17,158 nt of DNA from positions 1-17,158 of the forward strand of contig JAURMJ010000229.1 in NCBI GenBank assembly GCA_030830765.1. Direction: 5' to 3'. This DNA comes from Quisquiliibacterium sp. Its GTDB lineage: Bacteria > Pseudomonadota > Gammaproteobacteria > Burkholderiales > Burkholderiaceae_E. This document shows, in pieces, positions 6,679-14,244 of the stretch (position 1 is its first letter; each line of letters opens with the position of its first letter). Below the pieces are notes generated by a model. It was not told the origin of the DNA, ran no database searches, and worked only from the letters and a program-made list of their open reading frames with translations. The position numbers were made by a program, and so were the translations under genes.

Positions 6679-6698
6679 GGTCAGGGATCGTCGCGAAC

Positions 6699-7484
6699 AT
6701 GCTGAGCGTCGATCGACTGACCAAGAAGTTCGGGGGTTTTACCGCGGTTAATGAAGTCTCTTTCGAGCTTCAAAAGGGTGAGATCCTCGGCCTCATCGGG
6801 CCGAACGGCTCGGGTAAAAGCACCACGTTCAACGTGATTGCCGGTCTGTATTTGCCAACTTCTGGCTCGATCAGGCTTGACGGGCGCGAAATCGGTGGCT
6901 TGCCGCCGCACGAAGTCTGCAAGCTTGGTCTGGCTCGAACCTTCCAGATCCCCAGGCCGTTTCGCAAGCTCTCGATCCTTGAGAACGCATCGCTTGCGGC
7001 TTTCTATGGAGCGTCCGAGCCGGTGACTCGAGGTCAGGCGTTGCGCAACGCGCAGGAGGCACTTGACTTGATCGGCTTGCCCACGGATCCGTCGGCCTCC
7101 GTCGATGGCCTGGGGGCAGCCGGTCTGAAAAAGCTCGAGATGGCGCGTGCATTGGCCACCCGGCCGAAGGTTCTGCTCGCGGATGAGAGTCTGGGGGGGT
7201 TGGACGAAACCGAAATGGATCAGGCCGCCCAGATGCTCAAGCGAATCCGAGATGAGCGAGGAATCACGATCATCTGGGTCGAGCACATCATGGGCGTGTT
7301 GATGAAAGTCATCGACCGCTGCCTGGTGCTGGACCACGGAGAGCTCATCGCACAGGGCTCCCCGGCTGAGGTGACTCATGATCCCCGCGTCGTCGAGGTC
7401 TACCTGGGCTCTGACGCAAGCACGGTTCAACAGCAGGTCATGGCCCGTGACGCGCAAACTTCTGACGGGCAGGCAAGTTCATGA
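6699..7484 (+). CDS. livG: ABC transporter ATPase, LivG type
   Basis: A 261-aa cytoplasmic ATPase. Walker A is GPNGSGKST (34-42), Walker B is VLLADE (158-163) with E163 as catalytic glutamate, and the H-loop is WVEH (H196). The extension LGLARTFQIPRPF (77-89) between Walker A and the signature marks the LivG branch. The signature motif is unusual: where LSxGxx is expected it reads LGAAGLKKLE (138-147), and Walker B is followed by SLGGLD in place of the common PxxGL. The ATG at 6699 gives the standard LivG start (MLSVDRLTKKFGG). A GTG at 6663 in frame would add 12 unlikely residues. Spacing to the best purine-rich upstream site is long (about 12 nt), so the start is not certain. It overlaps livF by 4 nt (ATGA), so the two ATPases are translationally coupled. 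Confidence 0.9.
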   Translation: MLSVDRLTKKFGGFTAVNEVSFELQKGEILGLIGPNGSGKSTTFNVIAGLYLPTSGSIRLDGREIGGLPPHEVCKLGLARTFQIPRPFRKLSILENASLAAFYGASEPVTRGQALRNAQEALDLIGLPTDPSASVDGLGAAGLKKLEMARALATRPKVLLADESLGGLDETEMDQAAQMLKRIRDERGITIIWVEHIMGVLMKVIDRCLVLDHGELIAQGSPAEVTHDPRVVEVYLGSDASTVQQQVMARDAQTSDGQASS

Positions 7485-8197
7485 CTGCGATGCTCAAGCT
7501 CGAAAATGTCTCCGCAGGGTACGGCACATTCCAGGCCCTGTTCGATGTGTCGCTGACCGTTGATGCGGGTGAGGCAATCGCCGTGATTGGTCCGAACGGT
7601 GCCGGCAAGACCACGCTGTTGCGCGCGATCTCCAAGCTGATCCCGGTCACAAGCGGCGAATTGTCGATGGAAGGGGCTCGCTATAACGAGATCCCGGCCC
7701 ATGACGTGATTTCGCTCGGGATCGCTCAGGTCCCTGAAGGCAGACGGTTGTTTCCTCGCCTGACGGTTGAGGAAAATCTGCTGATGGGCGCCTTCATTCC
7801 GAGTGCCCGTGCCGAGTTCAAGTCCCGCCTTGAGTTTGTCTATTCACTGTTTCCGCGGATGAAGGAGCGGCGGCTGCAGTTGGCCGGCACGATGTCCGGT
7901 GGTGAGCAGCAGATGTGTGCGATTGGCCGCGCATTGATGTCAGGCCCGAAGTTGCTGCTGCTGGACGAGCCCTCCGCCGGTCTCGCACCGGTCGTGGTGC
8001 AGTCGATCTTCGAATTGGTCAAGCGAATACGGGCCGAGGGCTACACGGTACTGATTGTTGAACAGAATATTCAGCAGGTGCTGAAGATTGTTGACCGTGC
8101 CTATCTTCTCGAGACAGGACGGATTCGAATGAGCGGACCGGCTGCAGAACTCCTGGCCAGCGATGAAATTCGCCGCGCCTACCTGGGCATTGCATAA
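7481..8197 (+). CDS. livF: ABC transporter ATPase, LivF type
   Basis: A 238-aa cytoplasmic ATPase that pairs with LivG to drive the LivHM channel. Walker A is GPNGAGKTT (37-45), the LivF-specific QVPEGRRLFPRLTVEENL lies at about 83-100, the signature is MSGGEQQ (138-144) and is intact, and Walker B is LLLLDEP (158-164). The H-loop reads IVEQN, with glutamine in place of histidine, as is usual in LivF. The start ATG overlaps the LivG stop (ATGA). A second ATG three codons on is equally possible. The stop is 9 nt before livH. Confidence 0.93.
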   Translation: MTAMLKLENVSAGYGTFQALFDVSLTVDAGEAIAVIGPNGAGKTTLLRAISKLIPVTSGELSMEGARYNEIPAHDVISLGIAQVPEGRRLFPRLTVEENLLMGAFIPSARAEFKSRLEFVYSLFPRMKERRLQLAGTMSGGEQQMCAIGRALMSGPKLLLLDEPSAGLAPVVVQSIFELVKRIRAEGYTVLIVEQNIQQVLKIVDRAYLLETGRIRMSGPAAELLASDEIRRAYLGIA

Positions 8198-8206
8198 GAG
8201 GGCGGG

Positions 8207-9079
8207 ATGGATCAGATCTTCGACATCTTCTTTCTCGAAGCGGCCCTCAATGGGCTGCTGCTTGGTGGACTGCTCGCGTTGCTTGCGCTCGGTCTGAATC
8301 TTGTATTTGGGGTAATCGACGTTGTCTGGATCTGCTACGCCGAGCTGATCATGTGCGGCATGTATGCGATTTGGTGGCTGCACGTCGAGGCGGGGGTTTC
8401 CCTGTGGATCGCATTCCCGGCCGGTGTACTCGCGGTGGCGGTTCTGGGGGCGATCTTGCACCAGTTCGTGATTCGTCCGGTCCTTTCAGCTGAGCCAATT
8501 AATCAGCTGCTTGTGACCGGCGGCGTGCTGTTCTTCCTGCAGGCCTTTGCCACGGTGATCTTCGGTGTGGAATTTCGCAATCTCGGGATTCGACTGCCCA
8601 GCGTCAGCGTCGGAGAGCTGAGCTTTTCGCTTGCGCGATTGATCGCTTTCGGCGTTGCTGCACTGGCAATCGGGGCCACCTATCTGTTCCTGTCCCGCAC
8701 CTATCTCGGGACTGCAATCCGGGCGATCAGCCAGGATCGAACAATCATGCCGCTGATGGGAGTCAACCCGTCACGAATCTACCTGATGACTTCGGCCATG
8801 GGGGGGGCGATGGCTGGTCTGGCCGCCTGCCTGCTTGTCCTGCAGTACGACGTGCATCCGGCAATCGGATTGTCATTCGGGCCGATCATTTTCATGGTCT
8901 GCGTGCTCGGCGGGCTTGGCAACCTGATTGGTGGCTTCATTGCGGCCTTTGTGTTCGCACAGTTCATCTCGGTCGGCGGATTTTTCTTCCAGCTTGAGTG
9001 GGGCTACGTGCTCGCCTTCGTCTTCTTCATCGTGATGATGTTCTGGAAGCCCGAGGGGCTTCTGTCCAAGCGTCGATAG
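8207..9079 (+). CDS. livH: Branched-chain amino acid-type ABC permease, LivH
   Basis: A 290-aa inner-membrane permease with about eight hydrophobic segments. The N-terminal ALNGLLLGGLLALLALGLNL and the segment LGTAIRAISQDRTIMPLMGV (about 168-187), which follows the cytoplasmic ATPase-contact helix, are hallmarks of LivH. The C-terminal region GGLGNLIGGFIAAFVFAQF is also typical. Its start follows GAGGGCGGG 9 nt after the livF stop. It forms a heterodimeric pore with the following LivM. Nothing is missing. Confidence 0.93.
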   Translation: MDQIFDIFFLEAALNGLLLGGLLALLALGLNLVFGVIDVVWICYAELIMCGMYAIWWLHVEAGVSLWIAFPAGVLAVAVLGAILHQFVIRPVLSAEPINQLLVTGGVLFFLQAFATVIFGVEFRNLGIRLPSVSVGELSFSLARLIAFGVAALAIGATYLFLSRTYLGTAIRAISQDRTIMPLMGVNPSRIYLMTSAMGGAMAGLAACLLVLQYDVHPAIGLSFGPIIFMVCVLGGLGNLIGGFIAAFVFAQFISVGGFFFQLEWGYVLAFVFFIVMMFWKPEGLLSKRR

Positions 9080-9092
9080 CGGAGTAACCGAC

Positions 9093-10064
9093 ATGAATTC
9101 ACGCATCGTCGCGATCATCCTGTTGGCCGTTCTGCTGGCTTTGCCGCTGACCGGAGTTGGCAAGTATCCGTTGCATCTGATGGTGACCGGTCTGTTGTGG
9201 GCCTTCATCTACACGAGCTGGTCGATCATGGGCCGCCTCGGTCTGGTCAGCCTGGGCCACGGTGCCTTCCTGGGAATCGGAGCCTACACCGTCGTTCTGC
9301 TGTGGAACCTTTACGGGATCTCGCCTTGGATCGGCCTCTTTGTTGCGGTCGCGATTACGCTGGTACTAGCCTTCGTGATCGGTTACCCGTGTTTCAAGTT
9401 CAGAATTGTCGGGCATTACTTCGCACTGGTCACGCTCGCGCTGACCGAAGTGGTTCGACTGGTCATCGTCGGGCTGCGGGAGCAGACCGGGGGCTCGCTG
9501 GGCATTACTCCCAAGAGCGCCTTTGTTGAGGGCTCAACCGTATCGCTGGGCGCGATGCAGTTTTCAGACAAGGTTGTCTGGTTCTACATCATGGTGGCCT
9601 GCTGGCTCGCTGCGCTGTATGTCTGGCATCGGGTTGACCTGAGCATGAAGCGACTTGCCATGCAGGCGATTGCCGAGGACGAAGATGCCGCATCGTCGAT
9701 CGGCGTCAATGTCGGGCGGACCAAGTTGGCCATTACGCTGCTGTCGGCTGCGATGACCTGCATCGGGGGCGTTCTGTATGCGCAATATCAGCTGTACGTG
9801 AATCCCGAGACCGTATCCGGCATCGGCATTTCGCTGCAGATGGTGTTTGGCGTGATTGCCGGCGGCATGTTCGTGATGTTCGGTCCGACCTTTGGCGCGA
9901 TCTTCCTGCTGGTGCTGTCAGAAGGCCTGCGCATCCTGATCGGCAATGAGATTCATGGCGTCGATACGACGATCTACGGTCTGTTGCTCATTCTGTTCAT
10001 CATCTACATGCCCAAGGGAATTCTGGGCGCCTTGCAGGAGCGTCTCGCTGCGCGACGCAACTGA
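9093..10064 (+). CDS. livM: Branched-chain amino acid-type ABC permease, LivM
   Basis: A 323-aa inner-membrane permease, the last gene of the transporter operon. Landmarks are GRLGLVSLGHGAFLGIGAYT (about 46-65), the FRIVGHYFALVTLALTEVVR segment (~107-126), GGSLGI (~133-138) and AIAEDEDAASSIGVNV (~192-207), the loop that meets the ATPases in LivM proteins. The ATG has GGAG 8 nt upstream (CGGAGTAACCGAC) and starts 13 nt after livH. The order livK-livG-livF-livH-livM is collinear with no other gene inserted. A GC-rich hairpin follows at 10076-10096. Confidence 0.93.
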   Translation: MNSRIVAIILLAVLLALPLTGVGKYPLHLMVTGLLWAFIYTSWSIMGRLGLVSLGHGAFLGIGAYTVVLLWNLYGISPWIGLFVAVAITLVLAFVIGYPCFKFRIVGHYFALVTLALTEVVRLVIVGLREQTGGSLGITPKSAFVEGSTVSLGAMQFSDKVVWFYIMVACWLAALYVWHRVDLSMKRLAMQAIAEDEDAASSIGVNVGRTKLAITLLSAAMTCIGGVLYAQYQLYVNPETVSGIGISLQMVFGVIAGGMFVMFGPTFGAIFLLVLSEGLRILIGNEIHGVDTTIYGLLLILFIIYMPKGILGALQERLAARRN

Positions 10065-10075
10065 ACCGGCTGGCC

Positions 10076-10096
10076 CGGACCGGCTACGCCGGTCCG
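10076..10096 (+). terminator. GC-rich hairpin at the end of the liv operon
   Basis: A perfect 9-bp stem, CGGACCGGC (10076-10084) with GCCGGTCCG (10088-10096), and loop TAC, 12 nt after the livM stop. There is no T-run on either side, so it is either an L-shaped terminator or a 3' stabiliser between two convergent genes. A separate 12-bp palindrome GTAGCGCGCTAC lies at 10131-10142 in the same gap; its role is unclear. Confidence 0.5.
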
Positions 10097-10187
10097 AAGT
10101 GCCTGGGCCGTGTTCAGCCGGGTTGGGCTTGTAGCGCGCTACGGCCTGTCTGACCTCAGATCCTTGCCAATCCGAGAGTGCGCGGGC

Positions 10188-10988
10188 TTACGCCAGGTCC
10201 AAGACCCGCTCAGCGCCGACGCTGCGCACATCCATTTCAAATTCGAGTTCGATGATCGGTGGGCGGCACACGTGCCAGCTCAGGCCATTGGCCGTCAGCC
10301 CGGCGTCTGCAAAGTGAGAGCCAAGCAGCGGATGGAAGTCATGCACCGTGTAGACCTGCGCAGCGGTCAGTCGCTGCCATTGACCGCCGAGTCCCTCGGT
10401 TCGTTCTTGCATCGTTCTGAGCACGTACTCGACTTTGCTGGCCAGCCCCTGCCCGGACAGATCGCCGCGCGCGACAATCCCCTGCGGGAACGGTTGATCC
10501 TCGGGCCACTCACCACTGCCGGCTACGACGAAGTCCGTTGGCTGCATCGTTGCGGCAGGTTTCGCGCTCGCACCGGTTGAATCGGTCGTGCCGGTAGCAG
10601 GCACTGTGAAGCAGAACGCATGAAAGACCGGCTCGCTTGGGGCGTCGAATTGCGGGCAGACATTGCTGCGCGCAACCGGGTTCAGCGCGTTGCGATAGAG
10701 GCCCCAGCGCTCGAGCACGGCAACATAACCGGTGTTGAAGTCACGGAAGCCCTCAAAGCTGAACGGCGTCGGTGAGCGTAGTTCGGCCGCACACAGGGCT
10801 GTCAGCGGTCTGCCGGCTGCACGCAGCCAAGCCTCGATTGCAGCGAGGCCATCGGAAATGGTCGGAGGACGATGGAACCTGGCTCGTACGATCTCATAAC
10901 CAGGTAATGCAACAACGCCTGCCGAATAAGGAAATCCGCCCTGCAGGAACGAATAGCCGCCTGCTTCAAACTTGTGTAAGGTTCCCAC
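10188..10988 (-). CDS. RidA-superfamily-like protein, possible CnbZ-type deaminase
   Basis: A 266-aa protein that I recognise, with moderate confidence, as related to proteins annotated as 2-amino-5-chloromuconate deaminase CnbZ, an enlarged RidA-like family. Supporting stretches are RPLTALCAAELRSP (60-73), LERWGLY (92-98), NPVARSNVCP (103-112), FHAFCFTVP (122-130), FVVAGSGE (153-160) and the C-terminal WHVCRPPIIELEFEMDVR (238-255). A Ser/Thr/Ala-rich insert (131-150) separates the two halves. The start is GTG, supported by GGAGG 7 nt upstream. It is divergent from the quinone oxidoreductase with a 201-nt shared upstream region, and convergent with livM. In known pathways CnbZ acts on aminomuconates from aromatic degradation. 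No other such gene is seen here, so the substrate is open. It may be a general imine/enamine deaminase or have no enzymatic role. Confidence 0.6.
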   Translation of the reverse strand: MGTLHKFEAGGYSFLQGGFPYSAGVVALPGYEIVRARFHRPPTISDGLAAIEAWLRAAGRPLTALCAAELRSPTPFSFEGFRDFNTGYVAVLERWGLYRNALNPVARSNVCPQFDAPSEPVFHAFCFTVPATGTTDSTGASAKPAATMQPTDFVVAGSGEWPEDQPFPQGIVARGDLSGQGLASKVEYVLRTMQERTEGLGGQWQRLTAAQVYTVHDFHPLLGSHFADAGLTANGLSWHVCRPPIIELEFEMDVRSVGAERVLDLA

Positions 10989-11016
10989 TGCCGATCCTCC
11001 GGGATTTTATGGCTTG

Positions 11017-11031
11017 CGGTCTTGCAGACCG
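11017..11031. promoter_or_regulatory. Hyphenated palindrome in the divergent region (possible operator)
   Basis: CGGTCT-TGC-AGACCG, 6-bp arms, in the 201-nt gap (10989-11189) between the divergent RidA-like and quinone oxidoreductase genes. It is a plausible regulator site by position and symmetry only. I could not place -35/-10 elements convincingly elsewhere in the gap. Confidence 0.3.
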
Positions 11032-11189
11032 TTGGAATCCGGCGCGGCCCCGAGGCGCACGCGATTCGGGCTTGTGTGGACCCGCCTGCGCCCAGCCTGG
11101 CGCGGGCATCGGATTCACGACCAGTGTCTTCGGGCATTGGGCCCAGCACTTCAATCACAACATAAAACGATTCCTCAAGGAGTTTCAAG

Positions 11190-12053
11190 ATGTCCCTTCC
11201 AGACACAATGCGATTCATCGACCATGGCAAGGGCGGTGCGCCGTCTGTGCTGCAGCCGGTCTCCGGGCCGCTGCCTCAGCCGCAAAGTGATGAGGTGCTG
11301 ATCAGAGTCGCATTTGCCGGTGTCAATCGGCCGGATGTGCTGCAGCGAAGCGGCAACTATCCGCCGCCCCCGGGGGCTTCTCCGTATCTCGGGTTGGAAG
11401 TCTCCGGTGAGGTTGTCACGGTGGGATCAGGCGTGGTCGGCTTTTCGATTGGGGATCGTGTCTGTGCACTGACCAATGGCGGCGGCTACGCTGAATATGT
11501 GGCAGTTCCTGCGGGTCAGGTGCTGCCAGTGCCGGCTGGTCTGTCGATGCTGCAAGCTGCCGCACTGCCCGAAACCTATTTCACCGTGTTCACGAATGTG
11601 ATCGAACGCGGCATGCTCAAGCCGGGTGAAACCTTCCTGGTGCATGGGGGCTCATCGGGCATCGGTCTGACGGCGATCCAGATGGCCAAGGCCTGGGGCG
11701 CCACTGTCTACACAACAGTCGGGAATGAGCAGAAGGCGAAGGCTTGCCTGGCGCTGGAGGGGCGACTGGTACAGATCGCCTTTCTGCAGCCATCCAAGGT
11801 CGATGTCGACTGGATGCCCTTGATGATCAAGCGGCTGACCTACACCGGGTCGACGCTGCGCGCGCGTCCGGCTGCTGACAAGGCGCGGCTCGCGGATGAG
11901 TTGCGCACGAAGATTTGGCCGCATCTGGAACAGAGCCGGATGCTGCCGGTGATCCATCAGGTGTTCGAGCTTGACGAGGCAGCGGCGGCGCATGCGTTGA
12001 TGGAGTCGTCGACTCACATCGGCAAGATCATGCTGAAGGTGGCGGGCGAATAA
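11190..12053 (+). CDS. PIG3-type NAD(P)H:quinone oxidoreductase with internal deletion
   Basis: A zinc-free medium-chain dehydrogenase/reductase of the TP53I3 (PIG3)/quinone oxidoreductase branch, 287 aa. The N-terminal domain is typical (FAGVNRPDVLQRSGNYPPPPG 42-62, YLGLEVSG 66-73). The nucleotide-binding domain begins normally (LVHGGSSGIGLTAIQMAK 150-167). After TTVGNEQKAKAC (175-186) it runs straight into LALEGRLVQIAFLQ. Relatives have about 45 residues between these points (LGAD, the N-Y-x-x-E-D-F segment that contacts NADPH, and the ILDxxGG strand), and the family length is about 325-335. Reading frame and the rest (LTYTGSTLRARP, HIGKIMLKV) are intact. The ATG has AAGGAG 7 nt upstream. 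NADPH binding is probably impaired, so it may be a non-catalytic remnant or an assembly artefact. Confidence 0.85.
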   Translation: MSLPDTMRFIDHGKGGAPSVLQPVSGPLPQPQSDEVLIRVAFAGVNRPDVLQRSGNYPPPPGASPYLGLEVSGEVVTVGSGVVGFSIGDRVCALTNGGGYAEYVAVPAGQVLPVPAGLSMLQAAALPETYFTVFTNVIERGMLKPGETFLVHGGSSGIGLTAIQMAKAWGATVYTTVGNEQKAKACLALEGRLVQIAFLQPSKVDVDWMPLMIKRLTYTGSTLRARPAADKARLADELRTKIWPHLEQSRMLPVIHQVFELDEAAAAHALMESSTHIGKIMLKVAGE

Positions 12054-12066
12054 GCGCTGACAACTC

Positions 12067-12140
12067 GAGCTGCAATCAGGCGGTTTGGCAACCGGTTGCG
12101 GTTGTGTTTGATGCCGGGGGCATGATCCAGACCGCAGCTC
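12067..12140. other. Convergent intergenic region with palindrome and long inverted repeat
   Basis: The 85-nt gap between two convergent genes holds a perfect 12-bp palindrome GCAACCGGTTGC (12088-12099) inside a wider inverted repeat: GAGCTGC (12067-12073) with GCAGCTC (12134-12140), and CGGTTTGG (12081-12088) with CCAGACCG (12127-12134, one G-T pair). It may fold on either RNA and act as a shared 3' structure. No U-run follows on either strand. Confidence 0.3.
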
Positions 12141-13107
12141 AGGATCCCTGTTGCAGCCGCTCCCAGGCCCGCGTTGCGCGCTGATCGCGCACCGGGCCTG
12201 CCAGTTTGAGCAAGGCGCTGTCACGGGTCCAGCGCTTCGCGGCCTCATCCTGCACGCCAGCCGAAAACAGCCCGTTTGCCTCTTCGTACAGGACGCCGGT
12301 GCTCGCCAGCGTGCCGGCCAGCGCCAGATGGGTTGCCGGTGCGCTCGGATCCAGTGTTGATAATGAGGCAAAGGAAAGCAGTGTACTGATTGCGCGCTCG
12401 CACCAGTTGTGCGGCCATTGCCGCAGGCGGGCCTGGTTCAGCAGATAGGCCAGCAGCGCGGCACTGACCAGGACATCCTCGCAACTGCGGAATGGCTTCA
12501 CGTAGCGATCGTAGCCGTCGCCCGGCAAGAGCGCATCACCGCTGACTTTGACGGCTTCAAAGCGTGGCTGCCCATGCGGTACTTCTGGAATGAAGGCCAG
12601 TGTCGGCATCTGTTCAAGAACGACGCCGGGCGTATCCGATGCGATCTGGACCAGTCTGATCCGTGCGCGTTGATCCTTCGGTGCTGCGGCTTCGCTTACT
12701 TCACGCGCGGCGACCAGCAGGATCGAGCTTGCCGGGCCGAGTGTCGTCCAGCGTTTGCAACCGGTCAGCAGCAGCTGACCGTCGGCGACGCGCGTCAAGG
12801 TCGACTCGATCGCCTTCGGGCTGTTGCCGCCTTGTTCGCTGATGCACATGGCCACCATCGCATCGCGTGGCAGCGCGGGCAACAGCATGCGCAGCGCCGC
12901 CTGGTAGCCAGAGGCAAGAGCCCAGCCGGCACGATCAGCGGCCAGTCCTGTGGTAATCGACACTTCAATCGAGCTTTCGGCCTTCGCCATCAGCGACTGA
13001 TGGATCGGTAGCCAGCTGTCCAGGTCCGGGTAAAGGTTCGGAGCGATTGGTGGGGCGACGAGCGTCCGTAACAGGCGCGCCGGGTCAGTCTGCTGGACAA
13101 ATGTCAT
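12139..13107 (-). CDS. Divergent acyl-CoA-dehydrogenase-like protein
   Basis: A 322-aa protein distantly related to acyl-CoA dehydrogenases. MCISEQGGNSPKAIEST (about 87-103) lines up with the TExxxGSD FAD segment of the family, and LLLTGCKRWTTLGPASSILLVAAR (about 111-134) with its G-x-K-x-[WF]-I/T-x-G strand. The C-terminal helical part is short and ends RWTRDSALLKLAGPVRDQRATRAWERL. It lacks the YEGT-type catalytic glutamate loop and the isovaleryl-type E on helix G. The usual length is about 380, so it is roughly 60 residues short, mainly in the N-terminal helical domain and C-terminal bundle. The ATG has AAGGA 8 nt upstream and lies 24 nt after rodA on the same strand, so it is probably transcribed with the rod operon. 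Its function is unknown, and it may not be a dehydrogenase. Confidence 0.8.
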   Translation of the reverse strand: MTFVQQTDPARLLRTLVAPPIAPNLYPDLDSWLPIHQSLMAKAESSIEVSITTGLAADRAGWALASGYQAALRMLLPALPRDAMVAMCISEQGGNSPKAIESTLTRVADGQLLLTGCKRWTTLGPASSILLVAAREVSEAAAPKDQRARIRLVQIASDTPGVVLEQMPTLAFIPEVPHGQPRFEAVKVSGDALLPGDGYDRYVKPFRSCEDVLVSAALLAYLLNQARLRQWPHNWCERAISTLLSFASLSTLDPSAPATHLALAGTLASTGVLYEEANGLFSAGVQDEAAKRWTRDSALLKLAGPVRDQRATRAWERLQQGS

Positions 13108-13131
13108 TCAGTGTTCCTTGGCGCGGCAGCC

Positions 13132-14244
13132 TCAGGACTGCCTAAGATGGCGGTTCCGAGCAATACTCATCAGCAGCCCGCATCCGAGGCCCAGTGTGAC
13201 CATCGCTGTGCCCCCATAGGACATCAGGGGAAGCGGCACGCCAACGACCGGCAGGATACCGGACACCATACCCATATTGACGAATGCGTAGATAAAGATG
13301 GTCAGTGTGATCGCGCCGGCAAAAAGTCGGGTGAATTCCGTCTTTGCGCGACTTGCGATCACAAGTCCGCGGGTGAGCAGGATCAGGTACAGGCCGAGCA
13401 GAAACAGATTGCCGACAAGACCGAATTCCTCCGAAAACACGGCAAAGATAAAGTCGGTCGTGCGTTCAGGAATGAATTCCAGATGGGTCTGCGTACCCTG
13501 CATCCAGCCTTTGCCCCACAGACCGCCTGAGCCGACGGCAATGGTCGACTGGATGATGTGAAAGCCTTTCCCCAGCGGATCGATGCTCGGATCGAGCAGT
13601 GTCAGAACGCGCTGGCGTTGATAGTCGTGCATCAGCGTCCACAACAGCGGCGCCGCTGCAGCTGCACTGGCGAGCAACGCGGCGATGACCTTCCAGCTGA
13701 GTCCGGCCAGAAAAATCACAGCACCGCCAGCCGCAAAAACCAGCAGCGAGGTGCCCAGGTCTGGCTGACGGATAATCAGGGCGACCGGTATCGCCAGCAA
13801 AATGCCTGCGAACAGAAAGTCGAACCAGCGCAGGCCACCCTCACGTCGCTGGAAGTACCAGGCAAGCATCAGTGGCGTTGCGATCTTGAGCAGCTCGGAT
13901 GGCTGGATGCGACCAAAACCAAGATTCAGCCAACGCCGTGCTCCCTTGGAGATCTCCCCGAACAGCGCAACACCAACCAGCAGGGCAATGCCGAGCAGAA
14001 ACAGCGGTACTGCGATCCGCATCATCCAGCCGGGCGGCACATGGGCAGCGATCCACATGACGACAAAGGCGAGCATCATGTTGCGGGCATGGAGTTCGAA
14101 ACGGCCCGGATAATCAAAGGCAGCCGAATACATCGTGACCAGGCCGGTCGCAGCAAGCATGACCAGCGCGACGAGCATCACTGGATCGAACACCATGATG
14201 CGCCTTCGAATAAAGAACAGCAGGTCGCGCGGCGTAATGCTCAA
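13132..14244 (-). CDS. rodA: Rod shape-determining SEDS glycosyltransferase RodA
   Basis: A 370-aa integral membrane peptidoglycan polymerase of the SEDS family, with about ten transmembrane segments. It polymerises lipid II with PBP2 in the elongasome. Visible family motifs are GARRWLNLGFGRIQPSELLK (101-120), QPDLGTS (160-166), the FIPERTTDFIFAVFSEE loop (257-273) with the conserved D264, and the C-terminal GVPLPLMSYGGTAM. The start is TTG, unusual but well supported: GGAGG lies 7 nt upstream, inside mrdA, and TTGA overlaps the mrdA TGA, so the two are coupled. The order is mrdA-rodA, as in most betaproteobacteria. It is followed after 24 nt by the dehydrogenase-like gene. Confidence 0.95.
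   Translation of the reverse strand: MSITPRDLLFFIRRRIMVFDPVMLVALVMLAATGLVTMYSAAFDYPGRFELHARNMMLAFVVMWIAAHVPPGWMMRIAVPLFLLGIALLVGVALFGEISKGARRWLNLGFGRIQPSELLKIATPLMLAWYFQRREGGLRWFDFLFAGILLAIPVALIIRQPDLGTSLLVFAAGGAVIFLAGLSWKVIAALLASAAAAAPLLWTLMHDYQRQRVLTLLDPSIDPLGKGFHIIQSTIAVGSGGLWGKGWMQGTQTHLEFIPERTTDFIFAVFSEEFGLVGNLFLLGLYLILLTRGLVIASRAKTEFTRLFAGAITLTIFIYAFVNMGMVSGILPVVGVPLPLMSYGGTAMVTLGLGCGLLMSIARNRHLRQS

Noticed and set aside
6663..6698. GTG start for livG
   Set aside because: It would add 12 residues with no similarity to the family and runs through a hairpin; the ATG at 6699 gives the usual LivG N-terminus. It cannot be fully excluded since neither has a strong Shine-Dalgarno.
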